From assembly GCA_017455665.1 (NCBI GenBank), contig JAFSZN010000154.1, positions 1 to 61,627 of the forward strand: a DNA stretch of 61,627 nt. Direction: 5' to 3'. Shown piece after piece: positions 1 through 9,089 of the stretch (position 1 is the first letter of the stretch; each line of letters begins with the position of its first letter). The notes beneath the pieces are model-generated. The model was not told the origin of the DNA and did no database searches. It saw only the letters and a program-made list of their open reading frames with translations. The position numbers were made by a program, and so were the translations under genes. Source of the stretch: Lentisphaeria bacterium (GTDB lineage: Bacteria > Verrucomicrobiota > Lentisphaeria > Victivallales > UBA1829).

Positions 1-65
1 CCGATGTGCGGCTTGTCGTTGACGTAGTAGATCGGGGTCGTTACATAAAATGTGCTGTTGCTCAT
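1..65 (-). CDS. metG: Methionyl-tRNA synthetase, N-terminal fragment (runs off window edge)
   Basis: Only the first 21 codons lie in the window. Translated from the ATG at 65 on the minus strand they read MSNSTFYVTTPIYYVNDKPH and onward. This matches the very conserved start of MetRS (TTPIYYVND, then the HIGH-type class I signature beginning at the window edge). A good ribosome binding site (AAAGGA) lies 8 nt upstream. It starts 29 nt after the proS stop on the same strand, so the two synthetase genes are probably cotranscribed. The call rests on a short but diagnostic peptide. Confidence 0.85.
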   Translation of the reverse strand, partial: MSNSTFYVTTPIYYVNDKPHI

Positions 66-94
66 GGGCATGTTCCTTTCTTACCTTTATCTAT

Positions 95-1018
95 TCACAG
101 GTAACGGTCAAGCTCGGCGCGGACGCGCTGCGCCAGGACTTCGGCGGCCTGCTCGACCGGGATCATTTCGGAGTCGCGGGACGCGCGGGTGCGGAATTCG
201 ACCATGCCGTTCGCAAGGGTCTTCGGGGAGACGATCACGCGGAACGGAACGCCGAGGAGGTCGGCGTCGCTGAACATGAATCCGGCCTTCTCGCCGCGGT
301 CGTCGTACAGGACTTCCACGCCCTTCGCCTGAAGGTCCTTGTAAAGGGCCTCGGCCTTCTCGCCGGACTCGGTGCCGTTGGGCTGGAGCGCGACGATGTG
401 GACCTGGTACGGCGCAATGGACATCGGCCAGATCGGGCCGTAGTCGTCGTGGTTGTCCTCGATCACAGACGCCATGGTGCGCCCGACGCCGATCCCGTAG
501 CAGCCCATGTACATCGGCTTGGATTTGCCGTCCTTGTCCAGATAGTTCACCTTCATCGACTTCGAATACTTCAGTCCGAGCTGGAAGATGTTGCCGATCT
601 CGATGCCATGCTTGAACACAAGCGGCTCGCCGGTCACAGGGCAGGGGTCGCCCTCGCGGACGCACGCCACATCGGCCACCAGGCCGCCCGTCATGTCGCG
701 GCCGTAGTTGAAATTCTTATAGTGGAATCCCTCCTCGTTCGCGCCGACCACCAGGTTCACGGTGCCGGCGGCGGACGGGTCGATCACGAGGCGGACTTTG
801 CCCGGGACTTCGGCAATGCCGACCGGGGAGGCGTATCCGGGCACGGCGCCGCAGGCGCGGATGAGCGCGTCGTCGGCGAACTTGATCGCATTGAGGCCGA
901 GCACGTTTTTCAGTTTGCATTCGTTGACCTCGAAATCGCCGCGGATGAGCACGAAGATCAGCTCCTTGCCGTCCTCGGTGCTGTAGAACACAGCTTTGCC
1001 GGTCTGCGCAGGCGTCAT
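95..1018 (-). CDS. proS: Prolyl-tRNA synthetase, C-terminal part (editing, motif 3 and anticodon-binding domains)
   Basis: This is in the same frame as the preceding fragment and continues it after the TAA; six sense codons (VANFLN) lie between the stop and this first ATG. It carries the INS/YbaK-like editing domain (KAVFYSTEDGKELIFVLIRG region), class II motif 3 (GIGVGRTMASVIED, about residues 170-185 of the fragment) and the HGTP anticodon-binding domain (PYQVHIVAL onward). No ribosome binding site is evident before the ATG at 1018, so independent translation is doubtful. The restored protein would be about 578 residues, the normal size for this family. The fragment alone lacks motifs 1 and 2 and could not aminoacylate. 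Confidence 0.8.
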   Translation of the reverse strand: MTPAQTGKAVFYSTEDGKELIFVLIRGDFEVNECKLKNVLGLNAIKFADDALIRACGAVPGYASPVGIAEVPGKVRLVIDPSAAGTVNLVVGANEEGFHYKNFNYGRDMTGGLVADVACVREGDPCPVTGEPLVFKHGIEIGNIFQLGLKYSKSMKVNYLDKDGKSKPMYMGCYGIGVGRTMASVIEDNHDDYGPIWPMSIAPYQVHIVALQPNGTESGEKAEALYKDLQAKGVEVLYDDRGEKAGFMFSDADLLGVPFRVIVSPKTLANGMVEFRTRASRDSEMIPVEQAAEVLAQRVRAELDRYL

Positions 1019-1036
1019 GTTCAGGAAGTTCGCGAC

Positions 1037-1834
1037 TTATTCGATGGTCTTGGAGTGCGGTGTGGCGACCTTTTCGAGCGGGAGCTCCTCGCCAGTGCGC
1101 TCGAACTTCAGCCCAGACACAGCAACCTCGCGGTTGGCCTTGTAGCTCTTGCCGTCCGGCGACAGGAAGATGTTGTCCTCGCCGCAATCCGCCAGCAGCA
1201 TGAACTCGTGCGACACGCTGCCGCCCATCATGCCGGTGTTGGACAGGATGGACACCACGTGCTTCATGCCGACGCGGCGGAAGATGCGTTCGTAGGCGGC
1301 GTGGAGCTCCTGATAGTAGGCGTCCAGATCCTCCTGCGAGGTGTGGAAACTGTAGGCGTCCTTCATCGTGAACTCGCGGACGCGGAGCAGGCCGGCGCGC
1401 GGACGCGCCTCGTCGCGGTATTTGGTCTGGATCTGGTAGATCATCACGGGCAGCTGCTTGTAGCTGTTGATCTCCGTGCGGGCGATCTGGCAGCTGGCTT
1501 CCTCGTGCGTCATGCCCAACACCATCGCCTTGTTGTTGCGGTCCGTGAAGCGCAGCAGCTCGGCGCCGACGGACTGGTAGCGGCCGGATTCCACCCACAG
1601 ATCGGCGGGAAGCACGACCGGCATCAGGACTTCCTGGCCGCCCACGCGGTCCATTTCCTGACGGATGATGTTTTCGATCTTCGCGATGACGCGCTTGCCG
1701 ACGGGCAGCAGGGAGTAGATGCCGGCGGAAACGGGCCGGACATAGCCCCCGCGGACCAGAAATTTGTGGCTGAAGGTGGTAGCGTCCGCCGGATCCTCTT
1801 TCAGGCGGTTGCCGAACAACTGGGACATTTTCAT
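1037..1834 (-). CDS. proS: Prolyl-tRNA synthetase, N-terminal part (gene interrupted by in-frame TAA)
   Basis: This is the N-terminal half of a bacterial-type class II ProRS, which charges tRNA-Pro in the cytoplasm. The ATG at 1834 (MKMSQLFGNRLKE) is chosen because GAGG lies about 9 nt upstream; a longer upstream reading has no such site. The fragment has the class II motif 1 and 2 regions (DRVGGQEVLMPVVLPADLW; TKYRDEARPRAGLLRVREF). It ends after 265 residues at SKTIE followed by TAA (1037-1039). Translation continues in the same frame into the next entry, so one base substitution separates the halves. The break lies where the INS editing domain normally begins (families read TIEEVAxFL here). 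See the separate finding. Confidence 0.85.
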   Translation of the reverse strand: MKMSQLFGNRLKEDPADATTFSHKFLVRGGYVRPVSAGIYSLLPVGKRVIAKIENIIRQEMDRVGGQEVLMPVVLPADLWVESGRYQSVGAELLRFTDRNNKAMVLGMTHEEASCQIARTEINSYKQLPVMIYQIQTKYRDEARPRAGLLRVREFTMKDAYSFHTSQEDLDAYYQELHAAYERIFRRVGMKHVVSILSNTGMMGGSVSHEFMLLADCGEDNIFLSPDGKSYKANREVAVSGLKFERTGEELPLEKVATPHSKTIE

Positions 1835-1893
1835 GGAAAGTACCTCGCGGATGTGTGTATTATATTTTAAGAAAAGATTTTGCCGAAAAAAAT

Positions 1894-1922
1894 AATATAT
1901 CACGGTAGAGACTTTTTTTCAA
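1894..1922 (-). promoter_or_regulatory. Promoter for proS-metG
   Basis: Read on the minus strand: TTGAAA (1922-1917), a 17 nt spacer, then TATATT (1899-1894) with TGA directly before it (extended -10). The predicted start is about 50 nt upstream of the proS ATG. The gap to divergent lptD (1835-2110) also holds an AT-rich stretch near 2001-2012 that may serve lptD, but no convincing -35 is visible there. Confidence 0.65.
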
Positions 1923-2110
1923 GCGGGAACATCCCCCGAAAAAAGAAAAATGCCCGTGGACCGAAGTCTGTCCGCAGTGTTATTTTCCGGAAATTCGCCC
2001 TTTTATATAAATAATGCAAAAGTTTTCTGTTTTTTGATTGCATTTTTCCTGATATCATGGTATATTTCTACTTGAATTTTTATCGGCAACTCATTTTTCG
2101 GAGAAGATTG

Positions 2111-4792
2111 TTGAAAAACATCCGAACATACATCATCTGCGCTCTGACGGCTGTGTTTCTGCTGCTGAATGCGGCGGAAGCATTCGCCCAGCAGAAATAC
2201 TCTTCGAACCGGCTGGCCGGATTCGACGACCTTGTCGCCGTCAATGACCTCGATAAGCTGGCGAAACTGCCGGAAGGGTTTGACGCGGCCGCGGATTCCT
2301 ATGAATTCGTGGGCGACAATCTTGTGGCGCGCGGCAACGCCGTGATCCAGGCGCCCGGCACGGAAGTGTCCGCCGACAAGATCGTGATAAACCTTGATTC
2401 CGAGCTTTACGATTTCGAGGCCGCGGGAAACGTCAAGTTCTGCGTCCTGTCGACGGTCGTCCAGACCATGACCATGGAGGACTATCAGCTGCTTCTTCAG
2501 GACCCGCGTGCCCGCGTAACGCTGCTCCGCTACGTCATAGACGACCTCGGCGAACAGCGCGCCGAGGTGGAAATCGAGAGGGAATCGTCTGTGATCCGAG
2601 CTGAGCGCGTGGCGGGCAATCTTCTGACAGGCGTGATCCAGTTCTCGAATTTCGCGCTGAAATCCGGCCTGTTCTATTGCGTCGGCGAACGCGCGGACCG
2701 TTTCTTCGACGGCACGCTGAAGGTCCACAAGGCAAGGTTCACGACCTGCGAATATATTCAGGACGACCATGACCACTTTGCGATCGCCGCCTACGACGCC
2801 ACGATCGAGCCCAGGGAGACCGACAACAGTCTTTTCCACTATGACAATCAGCTGGGCGACCACAGCATCCTGATGAAGAATAACTTTCTGCAGATCTACG
2901 GCGTTCCCGTGTTCTGGCTGCCGGTCCTCTACAAGCCCTCCGACCTTTCGAGCTTCGGCGGCAAGATCGAATTCGGCAGCAACAGCGACTGGGGCTGGTA
3001 TATTCGGAGCGCGAAACACTTCAAGCTCACGGACGAACCGTACTGGAACATGAACCTGATGCTGGACTGGTACGAAGAGCGCGGCATCGGATACGGCCTG
3101 ACCTCCGACCTCCTGACGCCGGAATCCGCCACGGAATTCTCCTTCTACGGCATTTACGACCGGAACCGGTACGCATACTGGGACCGCGACCTGAGGGACG
3201 GAGCCCCTCATTACCTGCTGAACAATTCCCGCCTCAAGATCCCGTACTACCGCTATGAAGTCCGCACGAACAACACGACGCATATCACGAACCGTCTGGA
3301 CTTCCGGATGCAGATCGACCTCATCAGCGACTACGAGTATCTGCGGGACTTTTACGTCGACCGCTTCAACTCCGAATACGAGCCTCCGACCTATGCTTCG
3401 CTCGAGTACCAGGGCGACAGGTTCACCGCCAGCGCGTACATGACGCTCCGCATCAACGATTTCTATTCCACGGTCGACCGCCTGCCGGAACTGAGGCTGG
3501 ATTTCCAGCGGCAGGAACTCTTTGCGAACCTGTACTACCAGGGGGAAATGTCCCTCACGCCGCTCTTCATGCGCTGGCGCAGGTTCGACCGCGACATCCC
3601 GGGCGACGAGAACTGGCACATCAGGAACTACGGCACGCTCAGGTTCGACTCGCTCCACATGATTTACTATCCGATCAACCTCTGGGGCATCAACATCATC
3701 CCGAGAACGGGCATCCGCCTGACCGCGTATTCTTCCTCGTCCGAACGGGAGGTAGGGACCCGTGAACTCGGCTACATGTCGATCGCGGACGAAGCCGAGG
3801 GGATCCCGTGGGGCTACCGGGTCACGAACTACGATTCGAAAGGCGGCGCCAAATTCCGCGTGATCGGCGAGCTCGGCGTTGAGGTCAACACGAAATTCTA
3901 CCACGCCTGGCAGGACGTGAAGAGCGCATACTGGGGGCTTGACGGCCTGCGCCATGTGGTCACGCCGTACATCAACTACACCTATATCCCGCGGCCGACC
4001 GTGAACGCCGACAACCTCTACTATTTCGACGAGATCGACCGCATCACCGAGCAGCATTTCGTCCGGTTCGGCATCACAAACCGCCTGCAGACACGCCGGG
4101 ACGGGCAAATCTACGAGTGGGCTTCTCTTGAAAACTACTGGGACCTCTTCATCCATACCTCGAACGGTTTCAACCATATCGGCGACTTCGGAACGATTTT
4201 CAAGTTCAGGCCATTTGCAGGACTCACGCTTTCCGCGGAATTGCTTCTGGACGTCGGAAACAACGGCGATCACGATTACGAGGTGCGGCGCGGCGGCAGC
4301 ATAGTCGGACGGCCCGGCATCAGCGGAACGGCGATCAACCGCCTGGCGACTTCGATCGACTACAGGTTCGCGCCGGAATGGCGCATCTTCGCCAGCTACA
4401 CGTATTCCGATGCGTTCCTGCAGCGCTCCGTCTACTCCATGGGAACGCAGTTCTCCACGATCACGGCCGCCGCCATGATGGTTTCCCCGACGACACGCTC
4501 CCAGACGGTCAGCGCCGGATTGGAGTTCCCGCTGATATTCGACAAGGACCTGCACGGCTACACGCGGTGTTCCTATGACATCGACCAGAACCTGGTCACG
4601 AACGCCTGCGTCGGCCTCACGAAACGGTTCCACTGCTGGTATGTTGCCGCCGAAGCCGGCACGGGCCAGTCTTGGGATCTCCACAAAAACGGCGAGTATT
4701 CGCGGCGCTTGAAGAACTACCTTGCCCTTTCCATCGGACTTACGGCAATGCCCGGTTTCTCGTACGGACCGAAAGTCGGCATCGGAAATTAA
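2111..4792 (+). CDS. lptD: LPS-assembly protein LptD (OstA)
   Basis: LptD is the outer-membrane beta-barrel that inserts lipopolysaccharide into the outer leaflet. From the TTG at 2111 the product is 893 aa and opens with a textbook signal peptide: MKNIRT, hydrophobic core to LLLNAAEAFA, cleavage before QQK at about residue 26. GGAG sits 7 nt before this TTG. An upstream ATG at 2057 would give a poor, overlong n-region and has no binding site. The OstA-type jellyroll follows at about residues 60-190 (LVARGNAVIQAPG; YDFEAAGNVKF), then the LptD barrel (IYGVPVFWLPVLYKPSD is typical of its start). The C-terminus ends in alternating aromatic strands. Divergent from proS and 29 nt upstream of lysA. 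It implies a diderm envelope carrying LPS. Confidence 0.85.
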   Translation: MKNIRTYIICALTAVFLLLNAAEAFAQQKYSSNRLAGFDDLVAVNDLDKLAKLPEGFDAAADSYEFVGDNLVARGNAVIQAPGTEVSADKIVINLDSELYDFEAAGNVKFCVLSTVVQTMTMEDYQLLLQDPRARVTLLRYVIDDLGEQRAEVEIERESSVIRAERVAGNLLTGVIQFSNFALKSGLFYCVGERADRFFDGTLKVHKARFTTCEYIQDDHDHFAIAAYDATIEPRETDNSLFHYDNQLGDHSILMKNNFLQIYGVPVFWLPVLYKPSDLSSFGGKIEFGSNSDWGWYIRSAKHFKLTDEPYWNMNLMLDWYEERGIGYGLTSDLLTPESATEFSFYGIYDRNRYAYWDRDLRDGAPHYLLNNSRLKIPYYRYEVRTNNTTHITNRLDFRMQIDLISDYEYLRDFYVDRFNSEYEPPTYASLEYQGDRFTASAYMTLRINDFYSTVDRLPELRLDFQRQELFANLYYQGEMSLTPLFMRWRRFDRDIPGDENWHIRNYGTLRFDSLHMIYYPINLWGINIIPRTGIRLTAYSSSSEREVGTRELGYMSIADEAEGIPWGYRVTNYDSKGGAKFRVIGELGVEVNTKFYHAWQDVKSAYWGLDGLRHVVTPYINYTYIPRPTVNADNLYYFDEIDRITEQHFVRFGITNRLQTRRDGQIYEWASLENYWDLFIHTSNGFNHIGDFGTIFKFRPFAGLTLSAELLLDVGNNGDHDYEVRRGGSIVGRPGISGTAINRLATSIDYRFAPEWRIFASYTYSDAFLQRSVYSMGTQFSTITAAAMMVSPTTRSQTVSAGLEFPLIFDKDLHGYTRCSYDIDQNLVTNACVGLTKRFHCWYVAAEAGTGQSWDLHKNGEYSRRLKNYLALSIGLTAMPGFSYGPKVGIGN

Positions 4793-4821
4793 GCACTCAT
4801 CTCCTGAAAGGTATCGGAATC

Positions 4822-6090
4822 ATGAAATTCGAACAGGACAGAATCAAAATCGGCGATATCCCGGTCGCGGAGCTCGCCGCAAAATACGGTACGCCGCTCT
4901 ACGTTTACGACGAACAGAAGATCCGCGACAATTACAGGCGCGCCGTGGCGACCTTCCGCAAATACTACCCGGATTTCCGCATGTTCTATGCGGTCAAATG
5001 CTGCAACAATCCCGCCATCGTGAACATCCTCCGGCAGGAAGGCGCGGGCGCCGACTGCGCCAGCGTGAACGAGATCCTGCTTGCAAAATCCGTGGGGCTT
5101 ACCGGCGAGAACATCATGTTCAGCGGGAACTTCCTCTCCGACGAGGACCTGCGCCAGGGCATCGAAACCGGCGCCGTGATCAACCTCGACGATGAAAGCC
5201 TGTTCCCGCGTCTCCTGAAGTTCGGCGTGCCCGAGGTCATTTCGTTCCGCGTGAACCCGGGCTACGGCAAGAGCAACGTCGGCGAATACGTGACGAACGC
5301 CGGTCCGAAGGCGAAGTTCGGCATCCACCCGGACAAGGTCACCGCCGCGTTCCGCATGGCGAAGGAGGCAGGCGTGAAGCGGTTCGGCGTGCACATGATG
5401 ACCGGCTCCTGCATCACGGACGCGGATTATTTCCCGTTCGTCACGAAGCTGCTGATGGAGATCGTGTGCAAGACCGGCAAGGAGCTCGGGATCGACTTCG
5501 AGTTCATCGACCTCGGCGGCGGGCTCGGCATCCCGTACGAACCCGGCGAAGCCTCCCTGGACCTGGAAGCCGCTGCGAAGAAGACGGCGGAGGTTTTCAA
5601 GTCGTTCGTGGAGCAGTACGGCATGAAGCCGCCGCGCCTCGAAATGGAGCCTGCGCGCTATTTCGTCGGCAACGCCGGATACGTGATCGGCCGCGTCCAC
5701 GCCGTGAAGAACTCCTACACGAAGATCGTCGGCACCGACGTCGGCATGAACGTCCTGGTCCGCCCCGCGTTCTACGGGTCCTACCACCACATCTATGTCG
5801 ATGGCAAGGAAAGCGAGCCGCGCGAGGAGATGGGGCTTTGCGGCCAGCTCTGCGAGAACACCGATTACTGGGTCAAGGAGCGCAGCTTCCCCGCGAGCCT
5901 CGGCGTGGGCGACCTCATCGTGGTGGAAAACGCCGGCGCTTACGGGTTCGGCATGAGCTACCAGTACAACGGACGCCTGCGGGCTGCCGAGGTGCTGGTG
6001 AACGGCTCGGAGGCGACAGTGATCCGCGACCGCGAAACGTTTGACGACATGGTCCGCCACACGCATGTGCCGGACCGCCTGAAAAAATAA
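4822..6090 (+). CDS. lysA: Diaminopimelate decarboxylase
   Basis: This 422-aa PLP enzyme (fold type III) decarboxylates meso-diaminopimelate to L-lysine, the last step of lysine synthesis. The start at 4822 follows GAAAGG; a longer frame reading back into lptD is not credible. Visible hallmarks are the PLP lysine in FYAVKCCNN (K59), the glycine-rich DLGGGLGIPY loop, MEPARYFVGNAG (phosphate binding), and CGQLCENTDYW with the catalytic Cys and Glu of the partner active site. The end, NAGAYGFGMSYQYNGRLR, is also typical. Related ornithine or carboxynorspermidine decarboxylases are less likely because the CENTD block matches LysA. Confidence 0.87.
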   Translation: MKFEQDRIKIGDIPVAELAAKYGTPLYVYDEQKIRDNYRRAVATFRKYYPDFRMFYAVKCCNNPAIVNILRQEGAGADCASVNEILLAKSVGLTGENIMFSGNFLSDEDLRQGIETGAVINLDDESLFPRLLKFGVPEVISFRVNPGYGKSNVGEYVTNAGPKAKFGIHPDKVTAAFRMAKEAGVKRFGVHMMTGSCITDADYFPFVTKLLMEIVCKTGKELGIDFEFIDLGGGLGIPYEPGEASLDLEAAAKKTAEVFKSFVEQYGMKPPRLEMEPARYFVGNAGYVIGRVHAVKNSYTKIVGTDVGMNVLVRPAFYGSYHHIYVDGKESEPREEMGLCGQLCENTDYWVKERSFPASLGVGDLIVVENAGAYGFGMSYQYNGRLRAAEVLVNGSEATVIRDRETFDDMVRHTHVPDRLKK

Positions 6091-6191
6091 CAAAAAAAAC
6101 ATGAAATCCGCTTTACTTCCTGAAAACGCGGGCTACATTATGGATAGAAAAAGACGCGGCCCGGGAACTTGAACCGTTGGAGATTGCAAAA

Positions 6192-7214
6192 ATGAAGTTC
6201 AGACTGTCAAAATTCTTTTCGAGTGATATCGGCATTGACCTGGGAACGGCGAACTGCCTTGTTTATGTGAAGGACCAGGGAGTCGTTCTGAATGAGCCGT
6301 CCGTGGTTTCCATCAGCGACGACGGAGACGTCAAGGTCGGGACCGAGGCGAAGCGCATGCTCGGGCGCTGCCCCGTGAACATCCGTGCCATCCGCCCGAT
6401 GAAAGCGGGCGTGATCGCCGACTTCGAAGTGACCGAGGAAATGCTCCGGTATTTCATCACGAAGGCAAAAGGGTTCATGAAGCCGTACCAGCGCTTCTTC
6501 CGCCCGAACGTCGTCATCGCCATTCCCTCCGGCATCACCGAGGTCGAAAGCCGCGCCGTTCAGGACAGCGCCATGCGCGCCGGAGCCGGCAAGGTCACCA
6601 CGATCCCGGAACCGATGGCGTCCGCGATCGGCGTCGGCCTTCCCGTGTCCGAGCCGACCGGGAGCATGATCGTCGACATCGGCGGCGGCACGACCGAAGT
6701 GGCAGTGCTCTCGCTCGCCGGCATCGTGGAAATGCGCAGCTGCCGTGTGGGCGGCGACGAGATGGACTCGTCCATCATCCAGCACATGAAGCGCGTCTAC
6801 AACCTTCTGATCGGCGAACGCATGGCGGAGGACATCAAGATCCGGATCGGAAGCGCCTACCAGGTGCCCGACCTTGAGGACTCCATGGAAGTGAAGGGCC
6901 GCGACCTCGTGTCCGGACTCCCGAAGAGCATCCGCGTGACCTCCCAGGAGATCCGCACCGCCCTCCAGGAGCCCATCGCCAGCATCGTCGACGCCGTGCG
7001 CTCCACGCTCGAACACTGCCCGCCCGAACTCGCCTCCGACCTCATGGACCGCGGCATCATGCTCGCGGGCGGCGGCGCCATGATCCGCGGCCTCGACCGG
7101 CTGATCTCCGAAGAGATCAACCTCCCCGTTCTCGTGGCGGACGATCCGCTGAACGCCGTTGTGAAGGGGACCGGCTGGATCCTCCAGAACCTGAACAGCA
7201 ACGTCCGGGTTTGA
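6192..7214 (+). CDS. mreB: Rod-shape-determining protein MreB
   Basis: MreB is the bacterial actin that forms filaments under the inner membrane and guides cell-wall synthesis in rods. The 340-aa product has the actin-type ATPase blocks: phosphate 1 near the start ([14 protein letters not shown]), phosphate 2 ([17 protein letters not shown]) and the adenosine region ([15 protein letters not shown]). The ATG at 6192 is favoured over the TTG at 6177 because GGAG ends 9 nt before it. A possible weak promoter, TTTACT (6112-6117) with TACATT (6134-6139) at 16 nt spacing, lies between lysA and this gene. No mreC/mreD follows; ruvB is next, 13 nt downstream. Confidence 0.93.
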   Translation: MKFRLSKFFSSDIGIDLGTANCLVYVKDQGVVLNEPSVVSISDDGDVKVGTEAKRMLGRCPVNIRAIRPMKAGVIADFEVTEEMLRYFITKAKGFMKPYQRFFRPNVVIAIPSGITEVESRAVQDSAMRAGAGKVTTIPEPMASAIGVGLPVSEPTGSMIVDIGGGTTEVAVLSLAGIVEMRSCRVGGDEMDSSIIQHMKRVYNLLIGERMAEDIKIRIGSAYQVPDLEDSMEVKGRDLVSGLPKSIRVTSQEIRTALQEPIASIVDAVRSTLEHCPPELASDLMDRGIMLAGGGAMIRGLDRLISEEINLPVLVADDPLNAVVKGTGWILQNLNSNVRV

Positions 7215-7227
7215 GCTGCAATCGAAA

Positions 7228-8295
7228 ATGGCTGAGACCGAACGCTATATCACCTCTACGCTGAACCGCCGCGACGAGGCAGTCGAAAAGACGCTCCGTC
7301 CCCAGAAATTCGAGGACTTCCCCGGCCAGGACAGCGTCAAGGAACGCCTCAAAGTCTACGTCGAGGCCGCAAAGCAGCGCAACGAACCGCTCGGGCATCT
7401 TCTGCTTTACGGCCCGCCCGGACTCGGCAAGACCACGCTCGCCTACATCATCGCCAACGAGAAAGGCGCAAGCATCAAGTCCTCCAGCGGCCCGGTCATC
7501 GAAAAGCCCGGCGATCTCGCCGGCCTGCTCACGTCCATGGAGGACGGCGGCATCCTCTTCATCGACGAGATCCACCGCCTGAATACGGCTGTGGAGGAAT
7601 ACCTCTACAGCGCCATGGAGGACTATTTCATCGACATCATGCTGGACCAGGGGGCCGGCGCACGCTCCATCCGCCTGAACCTCCCGAAATTCACGCTCAT
7701 CGGCGCCACCACGCGCCAGGGCCTCCTTTCCGCGCCGCTCCGCGCCAGGTTCAAGCTCGCGCCGAGGCTCGACTACTACGATCCGGAAAACCTTCAGAGG
7801 ATCGTCCAGCGCTCCGCGGGCATCCTGAACGTCGGCATCACCCCGGAGGCCGCGCTGGAGATCGCCCGCAGAAGCCGCGGCACCCCGCGCATCGCCAACA
7901 ACCTGCTCTCCTGGGCACGCGATTTCGCGCAGGTCAAGGGCAACGGCACGATCGACGGCGAGACCGCCCGCAAGGCGCTTTCCATGATGGAGATCGACAG
8001 CAACGGCCTCGACGAGATGGACAAGCGCATCCTCGAGACCATTATCGCGAACTTCAACGGCGGTCCGGTCGGCCTGAACTCCCTTGCCGTCGCCATCGGC
8101 GAAGACCCCGGCACCATCGAGGAAGTCTACGAACCCTACCTCATCCAGGAAGGCTACCTCATGCGTTCGCCGCAGGGACGCATCGCCACCGACAAATCCT
8201 GGTCCCTCTTCGGCCTCGCCGCGAAAAACCGGCTCACCGGACGCGGCTCCTCCGGCAGAAAAGGCGATCCCGACCAGCCCGATTTCTTCCAGTAA
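7228..8295 (+). CDS. ruvB: Holliday junction branch-migration helicase RuvB
   Basis: RuvB is the AAA+ motor that, with RuvA and RuvC, drives branch migration of Holliday junctions. Length (355 aa) is normal. Walker A is [10 protein letters not shown] at residues 61-70, Walker B with the sensor region is FIDEIHRL at about 111-118, and [16 protein letters not shown] carries sensor 1 and the arginine finger. The C-terminal winged helix starts around [15 protein letters not shown]. It follows mreB by 13 nt and is probably cotranscribed with it. ruvA and ruvC are not in the window. Confidence 0.95.
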   Translation: MAETERYITSTLNRRDEAVEKTLRPQKFEDFPGQDSVKERLKVYVEAAKQRNEPLGHLLLYGPPGLGKTTLAYIIANEKGASIKSSSGPVIEKPGDLAGLLTSMEDGGILFIDEIHRLNTAVEEYLYSAMEDYFIDIMLDQGAGARSIRLNLPKFTLIGATTRQGLLSAPLRARFKLAPRLDYYDPENLQRIVQRSAGILNVGITPEAALEIARRSRGTPRIANNLLSWARDFAQVKGNGTIDGETARKALSMMEIDSNGLDEMDKRILETIIANFNGGPVGLNSLAVAIGEDPGTIEEVYEPYLIQEGYLMRSPQGRIATDKSWSLFGLAAKNRLTGRGSSGRKGDPDQPDFFQ

Positions 8296-8336
8296 CCTCA
8301 ACTCTCTCCGATACGCGCCAACCCACGCGCACCATA

Positions 8337-9086
8337 ATGAAAACCGACCTGATCCTTCCGTTCTACAAGCCCCATGAAGGGTGGCTGGACCATCTGCTCG
8401 AATCCGTTGCCGCGCTCAAGCAGGAGCTGAACGGACGCGGGTCGGCGCTGCGCGTGATCCTGGCGAACGACGGCTCGCCGGAGTCCTGCTATCCGGACGA
8501 GGCGCTGGATGCCATCCGCGCGGGCGCCGACGAGTTCATCTTTTCCACATACGGCGTCAATCGCGGGAAGGGATATTGCCTGCGCCACGCGGTACGTCAG
8601 GCGGACGGCGACATCCAGCTCTACACCGACGGCGATTTCCCGTTCGGCTGGCAATGCGCCGTCGAGGCGTTCGAACGCCTGAATTCCGGCGCGGACGTCG
8701 TGATGGGCGTGCGCGGCGCCGACTACGGCAACGCACTTCATTCGCTCCGCAAGATCATATCCAATGGCGTGCGCCGCCTGAACAGGTTCCTGCTCGGGAT
8801 GCCGGAATGCTACCTCGATACGCAGGCGGGGATGAAAGGCTTCCGCGGCGCGGGGAAACAGGCGTTCCTGGATACCACGGTCGACTCGTTCCTGTTCGAC
8901 ACCGAGTTCATCCTGCTCGCCTGGGACCGCGGACTCCGCATCGACACCATCCCGCTCACGCTGCGCCCCGGACTCTCCTTCTCGAAAATGGGCTGGCGCG
9001 TCCTTTTCCGCGAGCTCGGGCATTTCCTCCGCATCATGCCCGCGCACTGGTTCCGCAAGAAACAGCACCGCCCGGCGCAGGACTGA
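8337..9086 (+). CDS. Family 2 glycosyltransferase (dolichyl-phosphate-sugar synthase-like)
   Basis: This is a 249-aa single-domain GT-A transferase. It starts MKTDLILPFYKPHEGW and shows the nucleotide-sugar block ILANDGSPES and a DXD-like YTDGD at about residues 97-103, then DTQAGMKGFRGAG and DTEFILLAW, which resemble DPM1/polyprenyl-phosphate sugar transferases. No membrane segment is obvious, so it would act at the inner face of the membrane, perhaps charging a polyprenyl-phosphate carrier; the substrate cannot be read from sequence. It lies 3 nt before a polysaccharide deacetylase gene, suggesting a two-gene unit in glycan synthesis. Confidence 0.75.
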   Translation: MKTDLILPFYKPHEGWLDHLLESVAALKQELNGRGSALRVILANDGSPESCYPDEALDAIRAGADEFIFSTYGVNRGKGYCLRHAVRQADGDIQLYTDGDFPFGWQCAVEAFERLNSGADVVMGVRGADYGNALHSLRKIISNGVRRLNRFLLGMPECYLDTQAGMKGFRGAGKQAFLDTTVDSFLFDTEFILLAWDRGLRIDTIPLTLRPGLSFSKMGWRVLFRELGHFLRIMPAHWFRKKQHRPAQD

Positions 9087-9089
9087 CCG

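Noticed and set aside
50..1870. 606-codon open frame on the plus strand opposite proS
   Set aside because: It is the antisense shadow of a GC-rich conserved gene; composition is Arg/His/Val-rich low-meaning sequence with no motif.
1835..2110. T-box or other riboswitch upstream of proS-metG
   Set aside because: The predicted leader is only about 50 nt, too short for a T-box, and no T-box sequence is visible.
2003..4684. 893-codon open frame on the minus strand opposite lptD
   Set aside because: LptD on the plus strand has a signal peptide and family motifs; the reverse frame has none and covers the same DNA.
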